Source: Buttiauxella agrestis ATCC 33320 (lineage in GTDB: Bacteria; Pseudomonadota; Gammaproteobacteria; Enterobacterales; Enterobacteriaceae). Taken from it: a stretch of 64,000 nt of DNA. The stretch covers positions 1,984,001 through 2,048,000 of the forward strand of contig JALKFA010000001.1 in NCBI GenBank assembly GCA_024169445.1. Reading direction: 5' to 3'. Made by a program: the position numbers and the translations under genes. This document shows, in pieces, positions 27,751-36,860 of this stretch (the stretch's first letter is position 1; each line of letters opens with the position of its first letter). The notes under the pieces are model-generated. The model saw nothing but the letters and a program-made list of their open reading frames with translations. It was not told the origin of the DNA and made no database searches.

Positions 27751-29286
27751 TTAATGCCCCGCAGCCGGAGCGCCAGGTGCGCCAGAGCGGATAAACGGCG
27801 GTCGCGCGAACCAGATAATCACAATCAGCCCCATAAATCCCCAGCCCAAAATCCAGAAGTAGTCGATGGTCGACATCATGTAGGCCTGTTGTTCGATAGT
27901 TTTATCAACCCACGCCAGATGCTGTTGCGTCGCGCCACCCATTTTATCCAGATAATCCACCGCAGACGGGTTATAAATCGACACGCTTTCGGTCAGATTG
28001 GCATGATGGAAAACTTCACGACGTGACCAAATCCAGGTTGTCAGTGACGAAGCGAATGAACCACCCAATACGCGGAAAAACGTGGCTAAGCCAGAACCTT
28101 CCGCCACTTCAGCACCATGAAGATTCGACAACACAATCGTTGTTAACGGCATAAAGAAGAATGCCACGCCGATACCCATAAACATCTGCACCTCAGCAAT
28201 AGTGCGGAAATCTACGTTGGTATTGAACTGCGCGCGGAACAAGCAGGACGCGCCCATAATCAGGAACGACATTGACGCCAGAATTCGTAAATCCACTTTG
28301 CTGGCATAACGGCCAACAATCGGCGTCAGTAACAGTGGCAAGAAACCCATCGGTGCCGCGGCAAGTCCGGCCCAGATCGCGGTGTAGCCCATCTGTGTTT
28401 GCAGCCACTGCGGCAGGATAATGTTGATAGCGAAGAAAGCCGCATATCCCAGCATTAATGCCGTGGTACCAATCGCAAAGTTGCGTTCTTTAAACAGACG
28501 CAAATTCACAATGGGGTGGCGCTCGCCCAACTCCCAAATGACAAAAGCCACCAGACCAATCGCCGAAATCACCGACATGATGATAATTTCTGGTGAGGCG
28601 AACCAATCAAGATCGTTGCCCTTATCCAGCACTACTTGTAACAGCCCTACACCGATTACCAGCAATCCGATGCCGATATAGTCAATCGGTGATGTAGTGG
28701 TAGTTTCTTCGCGCCCACGCATCTGTGTCCAAACGACAATCGAGGCAAAAATGCCGATTGGTACGTTGATGTAAAAAATCCATGGCCAGGAGTAGTTATC
28801 AGTAATCCAGCCACCGGTAATTGGCCCAACGATGGGAGCGACGACCGTCACCATCGACAACAGCGCCAACGCCATCCCACGTTTCATCGGCGGGAAGATA
28901 ACCAACAACAGTGTCTGGCACATCGGGAACATGGGGCCGGCGAAAAAACCCTGCATGGCGCGGAAGATTATCAGCTCGGTCATACTGTGGGCAAAACCGC
29001 ACAGGAATGAGGTGAGGGTAAACATCACCACCGATCCGATAAAAAGTTTCAGTTGACCAAAGCGTCGGGTAAACCAACCGGTGAGCGGCAAAGCAATAGC
29101 GTTACACACTGCAAACGAAGTGATAACCCACGTGCCTTGATCTGCACTAACGCCCAGATTGCCGGCAATCGTCGGCAATGCGACGTTTGCAATGGTTGAG
29201 TCCAGCACCTGCATGAAAGTTGCCAGCGACAGTGCGAGCGTCGCGAGCAGCAGACTGGGTGGCGTATACGCCGCCTTATCTTGCAT
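27751..29286 (-). CDS. EmrB-like multidrug efflux MFS transporter (DHA2 family)
   Basis: 511 residues with about 14 membrane segments. Family motifs: LDSTIANVALPTIAG in helix 1, the motif-A-like loop GWFTRRFGQLKLF, and motif C GPITGGWITDNYSWPWIF. Inner-membrane pump that, with the HlyD-type partner encoded 10 nt upstream and TolC, would expel lipophilic drugs or acids. Last gene of a marR-emrA-emrB-like operon absent from this place in K-12; E. coli emrRAB and emrKY lie elsewhere, so I leave the symbol blank. Confidence 0.9.
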   Translation of the reverse strand: MQDKAAYTPPSLLLATLALSLATFMQVLDSTIANVALPTIAGNLGVSADQGTWVITSFAVCNAIALPLTGWFTRRFGQLKLFIGSVVMFTLTSFLCGFAHSMTELIIFRAMQGFFAGPMFPMCQTLLLVIFPPMKRGMALALLSMVTVVAPIVGPITGGWITDNYSWPWIFYINVPIGIFASIVVWTQMRGREETTTTSPIDYIGIGLLVIGVGLLQVVLDKGNDLDWFASPEIIIMSVISAIGLVAFVIWELGERHPIVNLRLFKERNFAIGTTALMLGYAAFFAINIILPQWLQTQMGYTAIWAGLAAAPMGFLPLLLTPIVGRYASKVDLRILASMSFLIMGASCLFRAQFNTNVDFRTIAEVQMFMGIGVAFFFMPLTTIVLSNLHGAEVAEGSGLATFFRVLGGSFASSLTTWIWSRREVFHHANLTESVSIYNPSAVDYLDKMGGATQQHLAWVDKTIEQQAYMMSTIDYFWILGWGFMGLIVIIWFARPPFIRSGAPGAPAAGH

Positions 29287-29296
29287 AACTTCTCTC

Positions 29297-30475
29297 TTAA
29301 TGGGCGCTTGACGCTACCGCATTGCTGTTGTCATGAAGGATTTTCGTCACCAGTTTGTCTGCCGCTTCCAGTGAGTCTTGATAGACATCAGTGGTAAAGC
29401 GAGGGGCGCTGACAGTTTTTTGTGGCAGCAGGTGACCCTCTTCATTGCGAATATCCACACGTGCATTCATCGACAACCCAACGCGCAGCGGGTGCTTGCG
29501 CATATCATGTGGATCGAGCGTGATACGTACTGGCAGACGCTGAACGATTTTGATCCAGTTACCGCTGGCATTCTGCGCTGGCAACAACGAAAACGCGCTG
29601 CCAGTGCCAATCCCAAGGCTTTCAATCGTTCCGTGGTATTCAACATCATCACCGTACAGATCGGCGTTAAGCGTCACTTTCTGGCCCAGACGCATGGTTT
29701 TCATCTGGCTTTCTTTGAAGTTAGCATCCACCCACACTTCATTGAGCGGCACGATGGCCAGCAAAGTGGTGCCAGAAGTGACCTGCATCCCCAATTGCAC
29801 GGCGCGTTTGGCGACATAGCCACTTACCGGAGCCACAATAGTGGTACGCGAGTTATCCAGATAACGCTGACGAAGTGCTGCAACAGCAGTTTTGATTTCC
29901 GGATGGCTTTCGATAACGGTGTCATCCACCATCGCCAGGTTGGTACGCAATGCTTGTTGTGCAGCAGCCAAATCGCTTTGTGCGCTGGTGACGGCATCGC
30001 GATAATGCGCGAGGTCTTCTGCGGCAATCGCACCAGTCGAGAATATTTTCTCGCGGCGCGCATAGTCATTTTGAGCCGTTTGCAGGGCGACCTGTTTAGC
30101 GGCGACTTGCGCACGGTAATTATCCGCTGTGCTGTATAAACCGCGCACCTGGCGAACGGTGTTTGCCAGGCTGGCTTCTGCTTGTTGTAGCGCAATCTGA
30201 GTATCGCTTGGGTCAAGTAATACCAGCGGTTGGCCTTTCTCGACGAAATCCCCTTCGTCTGCGGTGACCTGAGTCACTGTGCCGTTAATTTGCGGGGTTA
30301 GCGCGACCTGATTGCCATTCACGTAGGCATCATCTGTTGACTCATAAAAACGAGCATACAAGAAATACCATGTGAGACAGCCGGCGGCGGCCAGCACAAG
30401 AATCAGGATAAAAATAATAAAATTACGTTTGCGCTTACTGGATCGCTGAACGTGTTCTTCTGGAGTGGTTTCCAT
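29297..30475 (-). CDS. EmrA-like membrane fusion protein (HlyD family)
   Basis: 392 residues: cytoplasmic basic N-terminus, single membrane helix (~18-38), then a lipoyl/barrel-sandwich half-motif (YESTDDAYVNGNQVALTPQI), a coiled-coil hairpin (~95-205) and the second lipoyl half (TTIVAPVSGYVAKRAVQLG). Periplasmic adaptor linking the inner-membrane pump to an outer-membrane channel. Start preceded by AAAGG. 20 nt after the MarR-type gene and 10 nt before the pump gene. Confidence 0.92.
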   Translation of the reverse strand: METTPEEHVQRSSKRKRNFIIFILILVLAAAGCLTWYFLYARFYESTDDAYVNGNQVALTPQINGTVTQVTADEGDFVEKGQPLVLLDPSDTQIALQQAEASLANTVRQVRGLYSTADNYRAQVAAKQVALQTAQNDYARREKIFSTGAIAAEDLAHYRDAVTSAQSDLAAAQQALRTNLAMVDDTVIESHPEIKTAVAALRQRYLDNSRTTIVAPVSGYVAKRAVQLGMQVTSGTTLLAIVPLNEVWVDANFKESQMKTMRLGQKVTLNADLYGDDVEYHGTIESLGIGTGSAFSLLPAQNASGNWIKIVQRLPVRITLDPHDMRKHPLRVGLSMNARVDIRNEEGHLLPQKTVSAPRFTTDVYQDSLEAADKLVTKILHDNSNAVASSAH

Positions 30476-30495
30476 CTTTTGGCCTTTAAACGGTG

Positions 30496-30951
30496 TTAGC
30501 GATGTGGCGCGGTGATGTCATCCGGCAGCATTTTGGTAATTAATGCCACCAGTTGTTGAGATTCATCCTGCGTCAGGCGTGCGGTGAGAGAGGCAATAAT
30601 TGAAGCGAGCGCTTCATTCTGAAAACGATCGCAAATCAACTGGCCCTTGTCTGTCAGAGCCAGAATCACCTGGCGCTTATCTTGTGGATTGGGATGGCGA
30701 ACAATCAGTTCGCGCTTGACCATGCGGCCAACCATACGGCTCATCGCGCCAGCATCCATCACCAGGTTTTTGCTGATGACAACAGGGCTGGTCACGCCTT
30801 TATAAATATTAATCAGTACCTTAAATTGCGCTGCGGTGATATCCGCACCAGAGAAATATTGGCTGATCAACTGATCTTTAAACTGGTTCGCGAGGTGGAT
30901 AAGCAAACCGAGATGAAGCTTGTTATCGATAATACCCGGATTGTTCGTCAT
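30496..30951 (-). CDS. MarR-family repressor of the adjacent efflux operon
   Basis: 151 residues with the MarR winged helix: helix-turn-helix about 45-85 (TSPVVISKNLVMDAGAMSRMVGRMVKRELI) shown here in words as VISKNLVMDAGAMSRMV, and the wing RHPNPQDKRQVILALT. First gene of the operon; a 17-bp perfect inverted repeat lies 5 nt upstream of its ATG and overlaps the ribosome-binding region. Autorepression relieved by drug binding is the usual scheme and is inferred here. Confidence 0.88.
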   Translation of the reverse strand: MTNNPGIIDNKLHLGLLIHLANQFKDQLISQYFSGADITAAQFKVLINIYKGVTSPVVISKNLVMDAGAMSRMVGRMVKRELIVRHPNPQDKRQVILALTDKGQLICDRFQNEALASIIASLTARLTQDESQQLVALITKMLPDDITAPHR

Positions 30952-30956
30952 GATAG

Positions 30957-30998
30957 TTGCCTGGTCAGTAATTACAGTTGAAATTACTGACCAGGCAA
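30957..30998. promoter_or_regulatory. 17-bp perfect inverted repeat, probable MarR operator
   Basis: TTGCCTGGTCAGTAATT (30957-30973), spacer of 8 nt, AATTACTGACCAGGCAA (30982-30998). It lies between the MarR-type gene and the divergent yaiW. It is too near the marR ATG to be a normal terminator: in the marR transcript the arm nearest the gene contains CCAGGCAA, the only Shine-Dalgarno-like stretch. It may be a DNA operator, an RNA hairpin controlling translation, or both. Confidence 0.7.
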
Positions 30999-31146
30999 TT
31001 AACTGTCAAGTTTGTGTCAAGATAAGCGCACTTTTTGTCAGCGCGCCGAATGCTCCCTGGCATTTATCAGCCAATCTCTGATAAACGCCAGATTGCAGAA
31101 CTGTTATTGTTTATCCAGCCTTACAAAACAATTACAACGGAACGTT

Positions 31147-32256
31147 ATGACTATAGTGACTTTAAGCAGGCAACAAGGACTTTTCGCACTCAGCCTCGGT
31201 GCCATTTTGGTGCTGGCGGGTTGTACCACTAAAACCACGCCTTCTGTTTCAGAAACCGCAAAGCCGGTTGATGTCGAAACGGTGGTAAAGCAGAAAATCC
31301 CCGCTAGCGTAAAAGACCGTAACAACTGGGCGAAAGATTTAGCGAGCACTTTTAAGAGCCAGGATATTGCGCCAAGCGAGGAAAATATCTGCTCGGTTTT
31401 GGCGGTCGCGCAGCAAGAATCCAATCTGGTTGCCGACCCGACCGTGCCAAATCTGAATAAAATTGCCTGGAAGGAAATCGACCGTCGCGCCGAGAAAATG
31501 CATATTCCAGTGTTCCTGGTTCACACCGCGCTGTTAATCAAATCGCCGAATGGCAAGAGTTACAGTGAACGTCTGGATAACGTGAAAACGGAAGGGCAGT
31601 TGAGCGCCATTTTTGATGATTTCATCGATATGGTGCCGATGGGGCAGAAATTATTCGGCAATCTGAACCCGGTTCATACCGGCGGCCCAATGCAGGTGAG
31701 TATCGCTTTTGCTGAACAGCACACCAACGGCTATCCATGGAAAATGGAAGGCACCGTGCGGCAGGAAGTGTTCACGCGTCGCGGTGGCTTGTGGTTTGGC
31801 ACGTATCATTTACTGAATTACCCAGCGAATTACACAAAACCACTCTACCGTTTTGCGGATTTCAACGCCGGATGGTACGCCAGCCGCAACGCCGCATTTC
31901 AGAGCGCCGTCAGCAAGGCCAGCGGTGTAAAACTGGCGCTGGATGGCGACTTAATTTTGTATAACACCGATAAAGCAGGCAACACCGAACTGGCTGTCAG
32001 GAAGCTGGCGAAAACACTTGATATGAGTGAAAGCCAGATTCACCGTGCACTGCAAAAAGGCGACAGCATCGACTTTGAGAAAACTGATTTATATCAGCAG
32101 GTTTATGCGATAGCGGAGAAGAAAACCGGTAAGAAGTTGCCACGAGAAATGTTGCCAGGCATTACGCTCGAAAGTCCAAAAATCACCCGTAATTTGACGA
32201 CAGCCTGGTTTGCTAAGCGAGTGGATGAGCGGCGTGCTGCGTGTATGAAATTGTAA
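31147..32256 (+). CDS. yaiW: Surface lipoprotein YaiW (DUF1615)
   Basis: 369 residues. Lipoprotein signal with lipobox LAGC; lipidated cysteine C26. The body is nearly collinear with E. coli YaiW (EENICSVLAVAQQESN, RAEKMHIPAFLV-like, NPVHTGGPMQVSIAFAEQH, RRGGLWFGTYHLLNYP). E. coli YaiW is reported as an outer-membrane, surface-exposed lipoprotein that together with SbmA affects uptake of the peptide Bac7. Start chosen at ATG 31147 so that the lipoprotein signal is N-terminal. Confidence 0.93.
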   Translation: MTIVTLSRQQGLFALSLGAILVLAGCTTKTTPSVSETAKPVDVETVVKQKIPASVKDRNNWAKDLASTFKSQDIAPSEENICSVLAVAQQESNLVADPTVPNLNKIAWKEIDRRAEKMHIPVFLVHTALLIKSPNGKSYSERLDNVKTEGQLSAIFDDFIDMVPMGQKLFGNLNPVHTGGPMQVSIAFAEQHTNGYPWKMEGTVRQEVFTRRGGLWFGTYHLLNYPANYTKPLYRFADFNAGWYASRNAAFQSAVSKASGVKLALDGDLILYNTDKAGNTELAVRKLAKTLDMSESQIHRALQKGDSIDFEKTDLYQQVYAIAEKKTGKKLPREMLPGITLESPKITRNLTTAWFAKRVDERRAACMKL

Positions 32257-32269
32257 GTCGGAATTCGCA

Positions 32270-32295
32270 GGCGGATAAACGAAATGTTATCCGCC
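32270..32295. terminator. Hairpin between convergent yaiW and yaiY
   Basis: GGCGGATAA (32270-32278) and TTATCCGCC (32287-32295), 9-bp perfect stem with an 8-nt loop; downstream AAAACAGG gives a weak T-run for the minus strand. Probable bidirectional terminator. Confidence 0.6.
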
Positions 32296-32304
32296 AAAAC
32301 AGGT

Positions 32305-32628
32305 TTAAAAATAATGGCGTTGATGGAATTTCAGCGCCAGGCAAATGACTCCGACTAATGCACAGCCTGCAAGAAAGGGGACCAGACCAAAAACAGTGCT
32401 AACTGCAAAACCCATTTCAATGCGCGGGCGCGAGGCATCATTACCCTGGGCGAGATGTTCAAGTACGCCAGGGGCGTGAACCATCAAACTCAGGATTTGC
32501 GCCCCCACCCAGAAGCAGAACAAAATGAATGCGGCATAAGCCAGATTACTTCGGGTAGATCTCTCTGTTTTCGTTGTTGAAACAAGGCCTACCGGAACAA
32601 CCTGTTTCGACAAACTTATATCAGTCAT
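32305..32628 (-). CDS. yaiY: Inner-membrane protein YaiY
   Basis: 107 residues, DUF2755-type; two membrane segments (~31-51 LAYAAFILFCFWVGAQIL, and ~74-97). Conserved HAPGVLEHL and RPRIEMG between them match E. coli YaiY (102 residues). ATG at 32626-32628 is used, with GGGAGG upstream; a GTG one codon before is possible. Function unknown. Confidence 0.9.
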   Translation of the reverse strand: MTDISLSKQVVPVGLVSTTKTERSTRSNLAYAAFILFCFWVGAQILSLMVHAPGVLEHLAQGNDASRPRIEMGFAVSTVFGLVPFLAGCALVGVICLALKFHQRHYF

Positions 32629-32901
32629 CACGACCTCCCATGCAACAGTAAAACGATTCAGGCATCGGCCTGATAAATCAATTGCGCTGAGTTTGGCAGG
32701 TCATATTGTTTGTCAATATCAGATTGTTGGTAATTTAGGGGGCGGAATAGTCCTGGTTTGCGATTATATGTCTGAGATCACATATTCGTAACTTAGGTGA
32801 AATTTTCGTAACATTATGCTGTTTAGCCCGCATCAACGTGCGGTTTATCGCCGCAGGCTATGCCACAATAAGTCCTCTTTTTTGTCCTGACGGGTTGCAC
32901 C

Positions 32902-33132
32902 ATGTCTGCGAAAACATTGTCTTTAAAAATGCGCCGTGACTGGCACTATTACGCCGTAGCGATTGGCATGATCTTTATTTTGAATGGTGTGATTGGCTTG
33001 CTGGGATTTAAAACCGAAGGCTGGCAGAACTATGCAGTCGGGTTGGTGACGTGGGTAATTTGCTTCTGGTTGGCTGGGTTAATCATTCGCCGCCGTCCAG
33101 AACCAGAAGAACCGGCGGCAGCGAAAGAGTAG
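32902..33132 (+). CDS. yaiZ: Small membrane protein YaiZ (DUF2754)
   Basis: 76 residues, two membrane helices separated by the conserved GLLGFKTEGWQNYAVGL; matches E. coli YaiZ in RRDWHYYA, FILNGV and AGLIIRRR. Function unknown. Divergent from yaiY across a 273-bp gap in which I see no other feature; its stop is 3 nt from the convergent ddlA stop with no terminator between. Confidence 0.9.
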   Translation: MSAKTLSLKMRRDWHYYAVAIGMIFILNGVIGLLGFKTEGWQNYAVGLVTWVICFWLAGLIIRRRPEPEEPAAAKE

Positions 33133-33135
33133 AAC

Positions 33136-34236
33136 TTAAGCTGTAATCGAACTTTTCAAAGCGCTATCTTGCTGGTGGCGCTCAAGAGCCAGCTCAATCA
33201 AACGCGTAATCAACGTTTGGTAATCTAAGCCGCTTGCTTGCCAGAGTTTTGGATACATGCTGATGTTGGTAAAACCAGGCAGCGTGTTGATCTCATTGAT
33301 AATAACTTCATTATCAGCAGTCAGGAACACATCCACCCGCGCCATCCCACTGCATTCCAGCGTCTGATAAGCACGTACCGCAATTTCACGGATTTTATCG
33401 TTGATATCAGCCTCGATCGCCGCAGGTACTACAACTTGCGCGCCTTTATCATCGATATATTTGGTGTCGTAAGAGTAGAAATCGCTGTTAACAACCACTT
33501 CACCGCAAGTGCTGGCTCGTGGTTCATCGTTACCCAACACCGCACATTCAATCTCGCGGCCTTTAATACCCGTTTCCACCACGACTTTACTATCAAATTC
33601 GAAAGCTAATGCCACTGCCGTTTCGTACTGCTCAGCGGAGTTGACTTTACTGACACCGACGGATGAACCCTGATTAGCAGGTTTAATAAACAGCGGCAGG
33701 CCGAGTTTGGCCTGGATTTCGGCAAAGCTAGTTTTGTTACGGTTCGCTCGGGTCAGTGTGATAAACGGAGCGATGTTCAGCCCGGCATCTCGCAGCAGAC
33801 GTTTCGTTACGTCTTTATCCATGCTTACGGCGGAACCCAACACACCAGAACCGACAAACGGTAAGTTAGCCATGCGTAGCATCCCTTGCAGGGAGCCATC
33901 TTCGCCCAGCGTTCCATGAACGATTGGGAAAATCACATCCACCGGGGCTAAAAACTGCGCAGAGGAGGATTCAATCAGTTGGTTCTGGGTTTGACCAGGC
34001 ACCACGGCGACATTTGTTCCGGAGCGATTCAGGGCGATCAATGCCGGATTTTCTGCGTTTAACAGATAGTTCGACGCATCATTGACATGCCACTGGCCTT
34101 GTTTATCAATTCCCAGCAACACCACTTCAAACTTTGATTTATCAATGGCGTCGACAATATTTTTCGCTGACTGCAGCGACACTTCGTGTTCTGCTGACTT
34201 GCCACCAAACACGATACCCACCCGCAGTTTTGCCAT
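33136..34236 (-). CDS. ddlA: D-alanine--D-alanine ligase A
   Basis: ATP-dependent joining of two D-alanines for the peptidoglycan stem peptide. 366 residues (E. coli 364) starting [23 protein letters not shown]-grasp fold: [12 protein letters not shown], the phosphate loop [14 protein letters not shown], and the metal/substrate motif [20 protein letters not shown]. Longer in-frame starts lack conservation. Confidence 0.96.
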   Translation of the reverse strand: MAKLRVGIVFGGKSAEHEVSLQSAKNIVDAIDKSKFEVVLLGIDKQGQWHVNDASNYLLNAENPALIALNRSGTNVAVVPGQTQNQLIESSSAQFLAPVDVIFPIVHGTLGEDGSLQGMLRMANLPFVGSGVLGSAVSMDKDVTKRLLRDAGLNIAPFITLTRANRNKTSFAEIQAKLGLPLFIKPANQGSSVGVSKVNSAEQYETAVALAFEFDSKVVVETGIKGREIECAVLGNDEPRASTCGEVVVNSDFYSYDTKYIDDKGAQVVVPAAIEADINDKIREIAVRAYQTLECSGMARVDVFLTADNEVIINEINTLPGFTNISMYPKLWQASGLDYQTLITRLIELALERHQQDSALKSSITA

Positions 34237-34483
34237 GCCTAAACCCATCCTTAAACTGTGCAAAGGCGGACAACATACCACGCTCATTGCGAGGATTCAT
34301 GTGCTTCCTGCAGCTTAAAACAACGCAATTTCTATAATGATTATTCCGTAATCAATATTGCATGTTATTAGGGCTTGGCAGTGAAAATACCGGGCAACAA
34401 CTCGGCTCGATAAAATCAATTTGTATGATAAAGTTCACATTCTTCGCTATTCTTTTTTATCTCACTTATAAAATGTGCACGGT

Positions 34484-35704
34484 ATGGAATCCTGGAAGGT
34501 CAATATTATCTCGATATGGTTCGGGTGTTTTTTTACCGGATTAGCCATTAGCCAAATTCTGCCGTTTTTGCCGCTGTATGTTGAACAACTCGGCGTAACG
34601 TCCCATCAAGCATTGTCTATGTGGTCAGGGCTGACCTTCAGCGTGACGTTTCTGGTTTCCGCTATTGTATCGCCAATGTGGGGTAGTCTTGCCGATCGCA
34701 AGGGGCGGAAATTAATGCTGCTGCGGGCATCACTGGGGATGGCTGTCGCCATTTTATTACAGGCGTTTGCCACCAACGTCTGGCAACTTTTTATTCTACG
34801 AGCCATCATGGGGCTCACCTCTGGCTATATCCCCAATGCGATGGCGTTAGTGGCCTCTCAAGTTCCTCGGGAACGTAGCGGCTGGGCATTAAGTACTCTT
34901 TCAACCGCGCAAATTAGTGGGGTTATTGTTGGCCCATTATTGGGTGGATATATGGCCGATACCCTTGGTTTAAGAATGGTCTTTTATGTCACCGCGGCGT
35001 TGTTAATGGTCAGTTTTTTAGTGACATTATTCCTGATTAAAGAAGGTGCACGACCTGTAATAAGTAAATCCGACCGTTTGTCAGGCAAAGCCGTGTTTGC
35101 TTCACTTCCTTATCCTAAATTAATGATGAGTTTGTTTGTCACCACCATGGTCATTCAGCTTTGTAATGGTTCGGTGGGACCAATACTCACTCTGTTTATC
35201 AAACAGCTTTCTCCTGAAAGTAACAATATCGCTTTTATCAGTGGTTTTATTGCGGCGGTTCCCGGTATCTCGGCTCTTATTTCGGCCCCACGATTAGGTA
35301 AGTTGGGTGACAGAATTGGCACTGCCCGTGTATTAATGGCAACGTTGATTATTTCAGTCCTATTATTTTTTGCTATGTCATGGGTGACCTCGCCTATGCA
35401 ATTAGCCGTATTACGTTTTTTACTGGGCTTTGCCGATGGCGCGATGCTACCAGCGGTTCAAACGTTGTTAGTGAAGTATTGCAGTGACCAGGTGACCGGG
35501 CGGATTTTTGGATATAACCAGTCGTTTATGTATCTGGGGAATGTGATTGGCCCCTTAATTGGTGCGGGTGTATCTGCCATGGCTGGCTATCGCTGGGTAT
35601 TTATTGCTACGGCGTTGGTGGTGTTACTTAATGTATGGCAGTTGGCCGTGATGTTAAGGCGTAAAAGGCAGCAAGATGCCATGCGAAATCAGATGCTGCC
35701 TTAA
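34484..35704 (+). CDS. MdtG-like MFS drug-efflux transporter
   Basis: 406 residues, 12 membrane segments. Resembles E. coli MdtG throughout: [11 protein letters not shown], the motif A loop [28 protein letters not shown], and [19 protein letters not shown]. Not at this place in K-12, where iraP follows ddlA. More AT-rich than its neighbours, suggesting acquisition. Start uncertain: a GTG three codons upstream is also in frame, and neither has a clear Shine-Dalgarno. Substrate unknown; mdtG itself confers fosfomycin and deoxycholate tolerance in E. coli when overexpressed. Confidence 0.88.
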   Translation: MESWKVNIISIWFGCFFTGLAISQILPFLPLYVEQLGVTSHQALSMWSGLTFSVTFLVSAIVSPMWGSLADRKGRKLMLLRASLGMAVAILLQAFATNVWQLFILRAIMGLTSGYIPNAMALVASQVPRERSGWALSTLSTAQISGVIVGPLLGGYMADTLGLRMVFYVTAALLMVSFLVTLFLIKEGARPVISKSDRLSGKAVFASLPYPKLMMSLFVTTMVIQLCNGSVGPILTLFIKQLSPESNNIAFISGFIAAVPGISALISAPRLGKLGDRIGTARVLMATLIISVLLFFAMSWVTSPMQLAVLRFLLGFADGAMLPAVQTLLVKYCSDQVTGRIFGYNQSFMYLGNVIGPLIGAGVSAMAGYRWVFIATALVVLLNVWQLAVMLRRKRQQDAMRNQMLP

Positions 35705-35958
35705 TCTTTAAAGTTTCTGCAAGGTATTACCCCTTTTAAAAGGGACAAAAACCAAGCAAAATTACATCAACCACAAACTATGTTGTTAATTTTAGATCTG
35801 AAATAACTGCATGGTGATATTTTTAAGTTGTCATCTATAAAATGTTTTTGCGCTCCAACACAAATTTGTTAATCCATATAAAAATAGTCGCTACTCCCTC
35901 TAGGCAACATGAAAACAGAATGATAACGTCAGGTTTCAAATCCTTTGGGATAATTATG

Positions 35959-36219
35959 ATGAGAAACCTCATTTCTGAGTTACTGACCAGACTCGCCGAA
36001 AAAGAAGAAGAGTCAAAAGAGTTTGTTGCACAGATAGAAGCCCTTGAAATAGTCGTTACTGCCATTCTCCACCGCATGGGGCACCAGGATCAGCAGGCAA
36101 TAACATCTAGCATTGAAGACTCTTTAGCCAATGTCAGGCCCAGTGATACAGTCACATCTTATGACACTGATCTATTGAAGAAATATTTAATCCGACTTCT
36201 GAATCGCCCATCAGTTTGA
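35959..36219 (+). CDS. iraP: Anti-adaptor IraP (RpoS stabiliser)
   Basis: 86 residues, the E. coli length. IraP binds RssB and blocks delivery of sigma-S to ClpXP. Starts MRNLISELLTRLAEKEEESKE, with the predicted N-terminal coiled coil (~5-40) and C-terminal DTDLLKKYLIRLLNRP. The second of two adjacent ATGs is used (8 nt after GGGA). In E. coli phoA lies between iraP and psiF; here there is only a 218-bp gap. Confidence 0.92.
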   Translation: MRNLISELLTRLAEKEEESKEFVAQIEALEIVVTAILHRMGHQDQQAITSSIEDSLANVRPSDTVTSYDTDLLKKYLIRLLNRPSV

Positions 36220-36437
36220 ATTTCGGTATTACTCTTTTTTCTGTCTGGTTTTTTATTATTAATACCCTTAATAGTTAATAAGGGTAATTAAGTTGTACTC
36301 ATCGTTTTTATTTCTCCATTATTCCTCATAGCAGAGTTTCGATAACGGATGAAGCGGCAGAATACCTGCGTCCGACAGTTCGCCTTTTCGCACTCTACAG
36401 ACCAAAATTAAAGCATCACATTAAAAAGGGTGGTGCT

Positions 36438-36755
36438 ATGAAAACGGTATTAATGTTCGCTTTATTGGCAGGTATTGTTGGTTCTGCGGGGGCGGCAGAC
36501 AAAGCGCTGACGCCGCAGCAACAACGTATGACGACGTGTAATCAAAAAGCCACCGCACAAATCTTAAAAGGGGATGAACGCAAAACCTACATGAGCAACT
36601 GCTTAAAAAATAGCGAGTCGCCCCCCGCAGATAAAAGCCTGACCCCGCAACAACAGAAGATGAAAGAGTGTAATGCGCAAGCGGGGCGACAAACCTTATC
36701 CGGTGATGTGCGAAAAACCTTCATGGATAATTGCCTGAAAAAACAGCCTAAATAA
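36438..36755 (+). CDS. psiF: Phosphate-starvation-inducible protein PsiF
   Basis: 105 residues; signal peptide about 1-19 (MKTVLMFALLAGIVGSAGA), then two tandem PsiF repeats, each LTPQQQ-M--CN--A-----L-GD-RK--M--CLK, with two cysteines per repeat. Periplasmic, function unknown; part of the Pho regulon in E. coli, where it is co-transcribed with phoA. phoA is missing here and I find no clear Pho box in the 218 bp upstream, so phosphate control is unproven. Confidence 0.92.
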   Translation: MKTVLMFALLAGIVGSAGAADKALTPQQQRMTTCNQKATAQILKGDERKTYMSNCLKNSESPPADKSLTPQQQKMKECNAQAGRQTLSGDVRKTFMDNCLKKQPK

Positions 36756-36762
36756 GCTAAAT

Positions 36763-36793
36763 GGGTGAGACGCTCCGCTGGCTCACCCTAAAA
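36763..36793 (+). terminator. Hairpin after psiF
   Basis: GGGTGAG (36763-36769) pairs with CTCACCC (36782-36788); followed by TAAAAAT rather than a T-run, so a weak terminator. Confidence 0.5.
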
Positions 36794-36860
36794 ATCATAC
36801 TTTCCCCCAAAGCATGCTTTCTATAATTACGGCAAATGTTTCAGAATATTCCTAAATATC

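Noticed and set aside
29378-30139. 253-codon frame antisense to the EmrA-like gene
   Set aside because: Shadow of a well-supported membrane fusion protein gene; no start signal.
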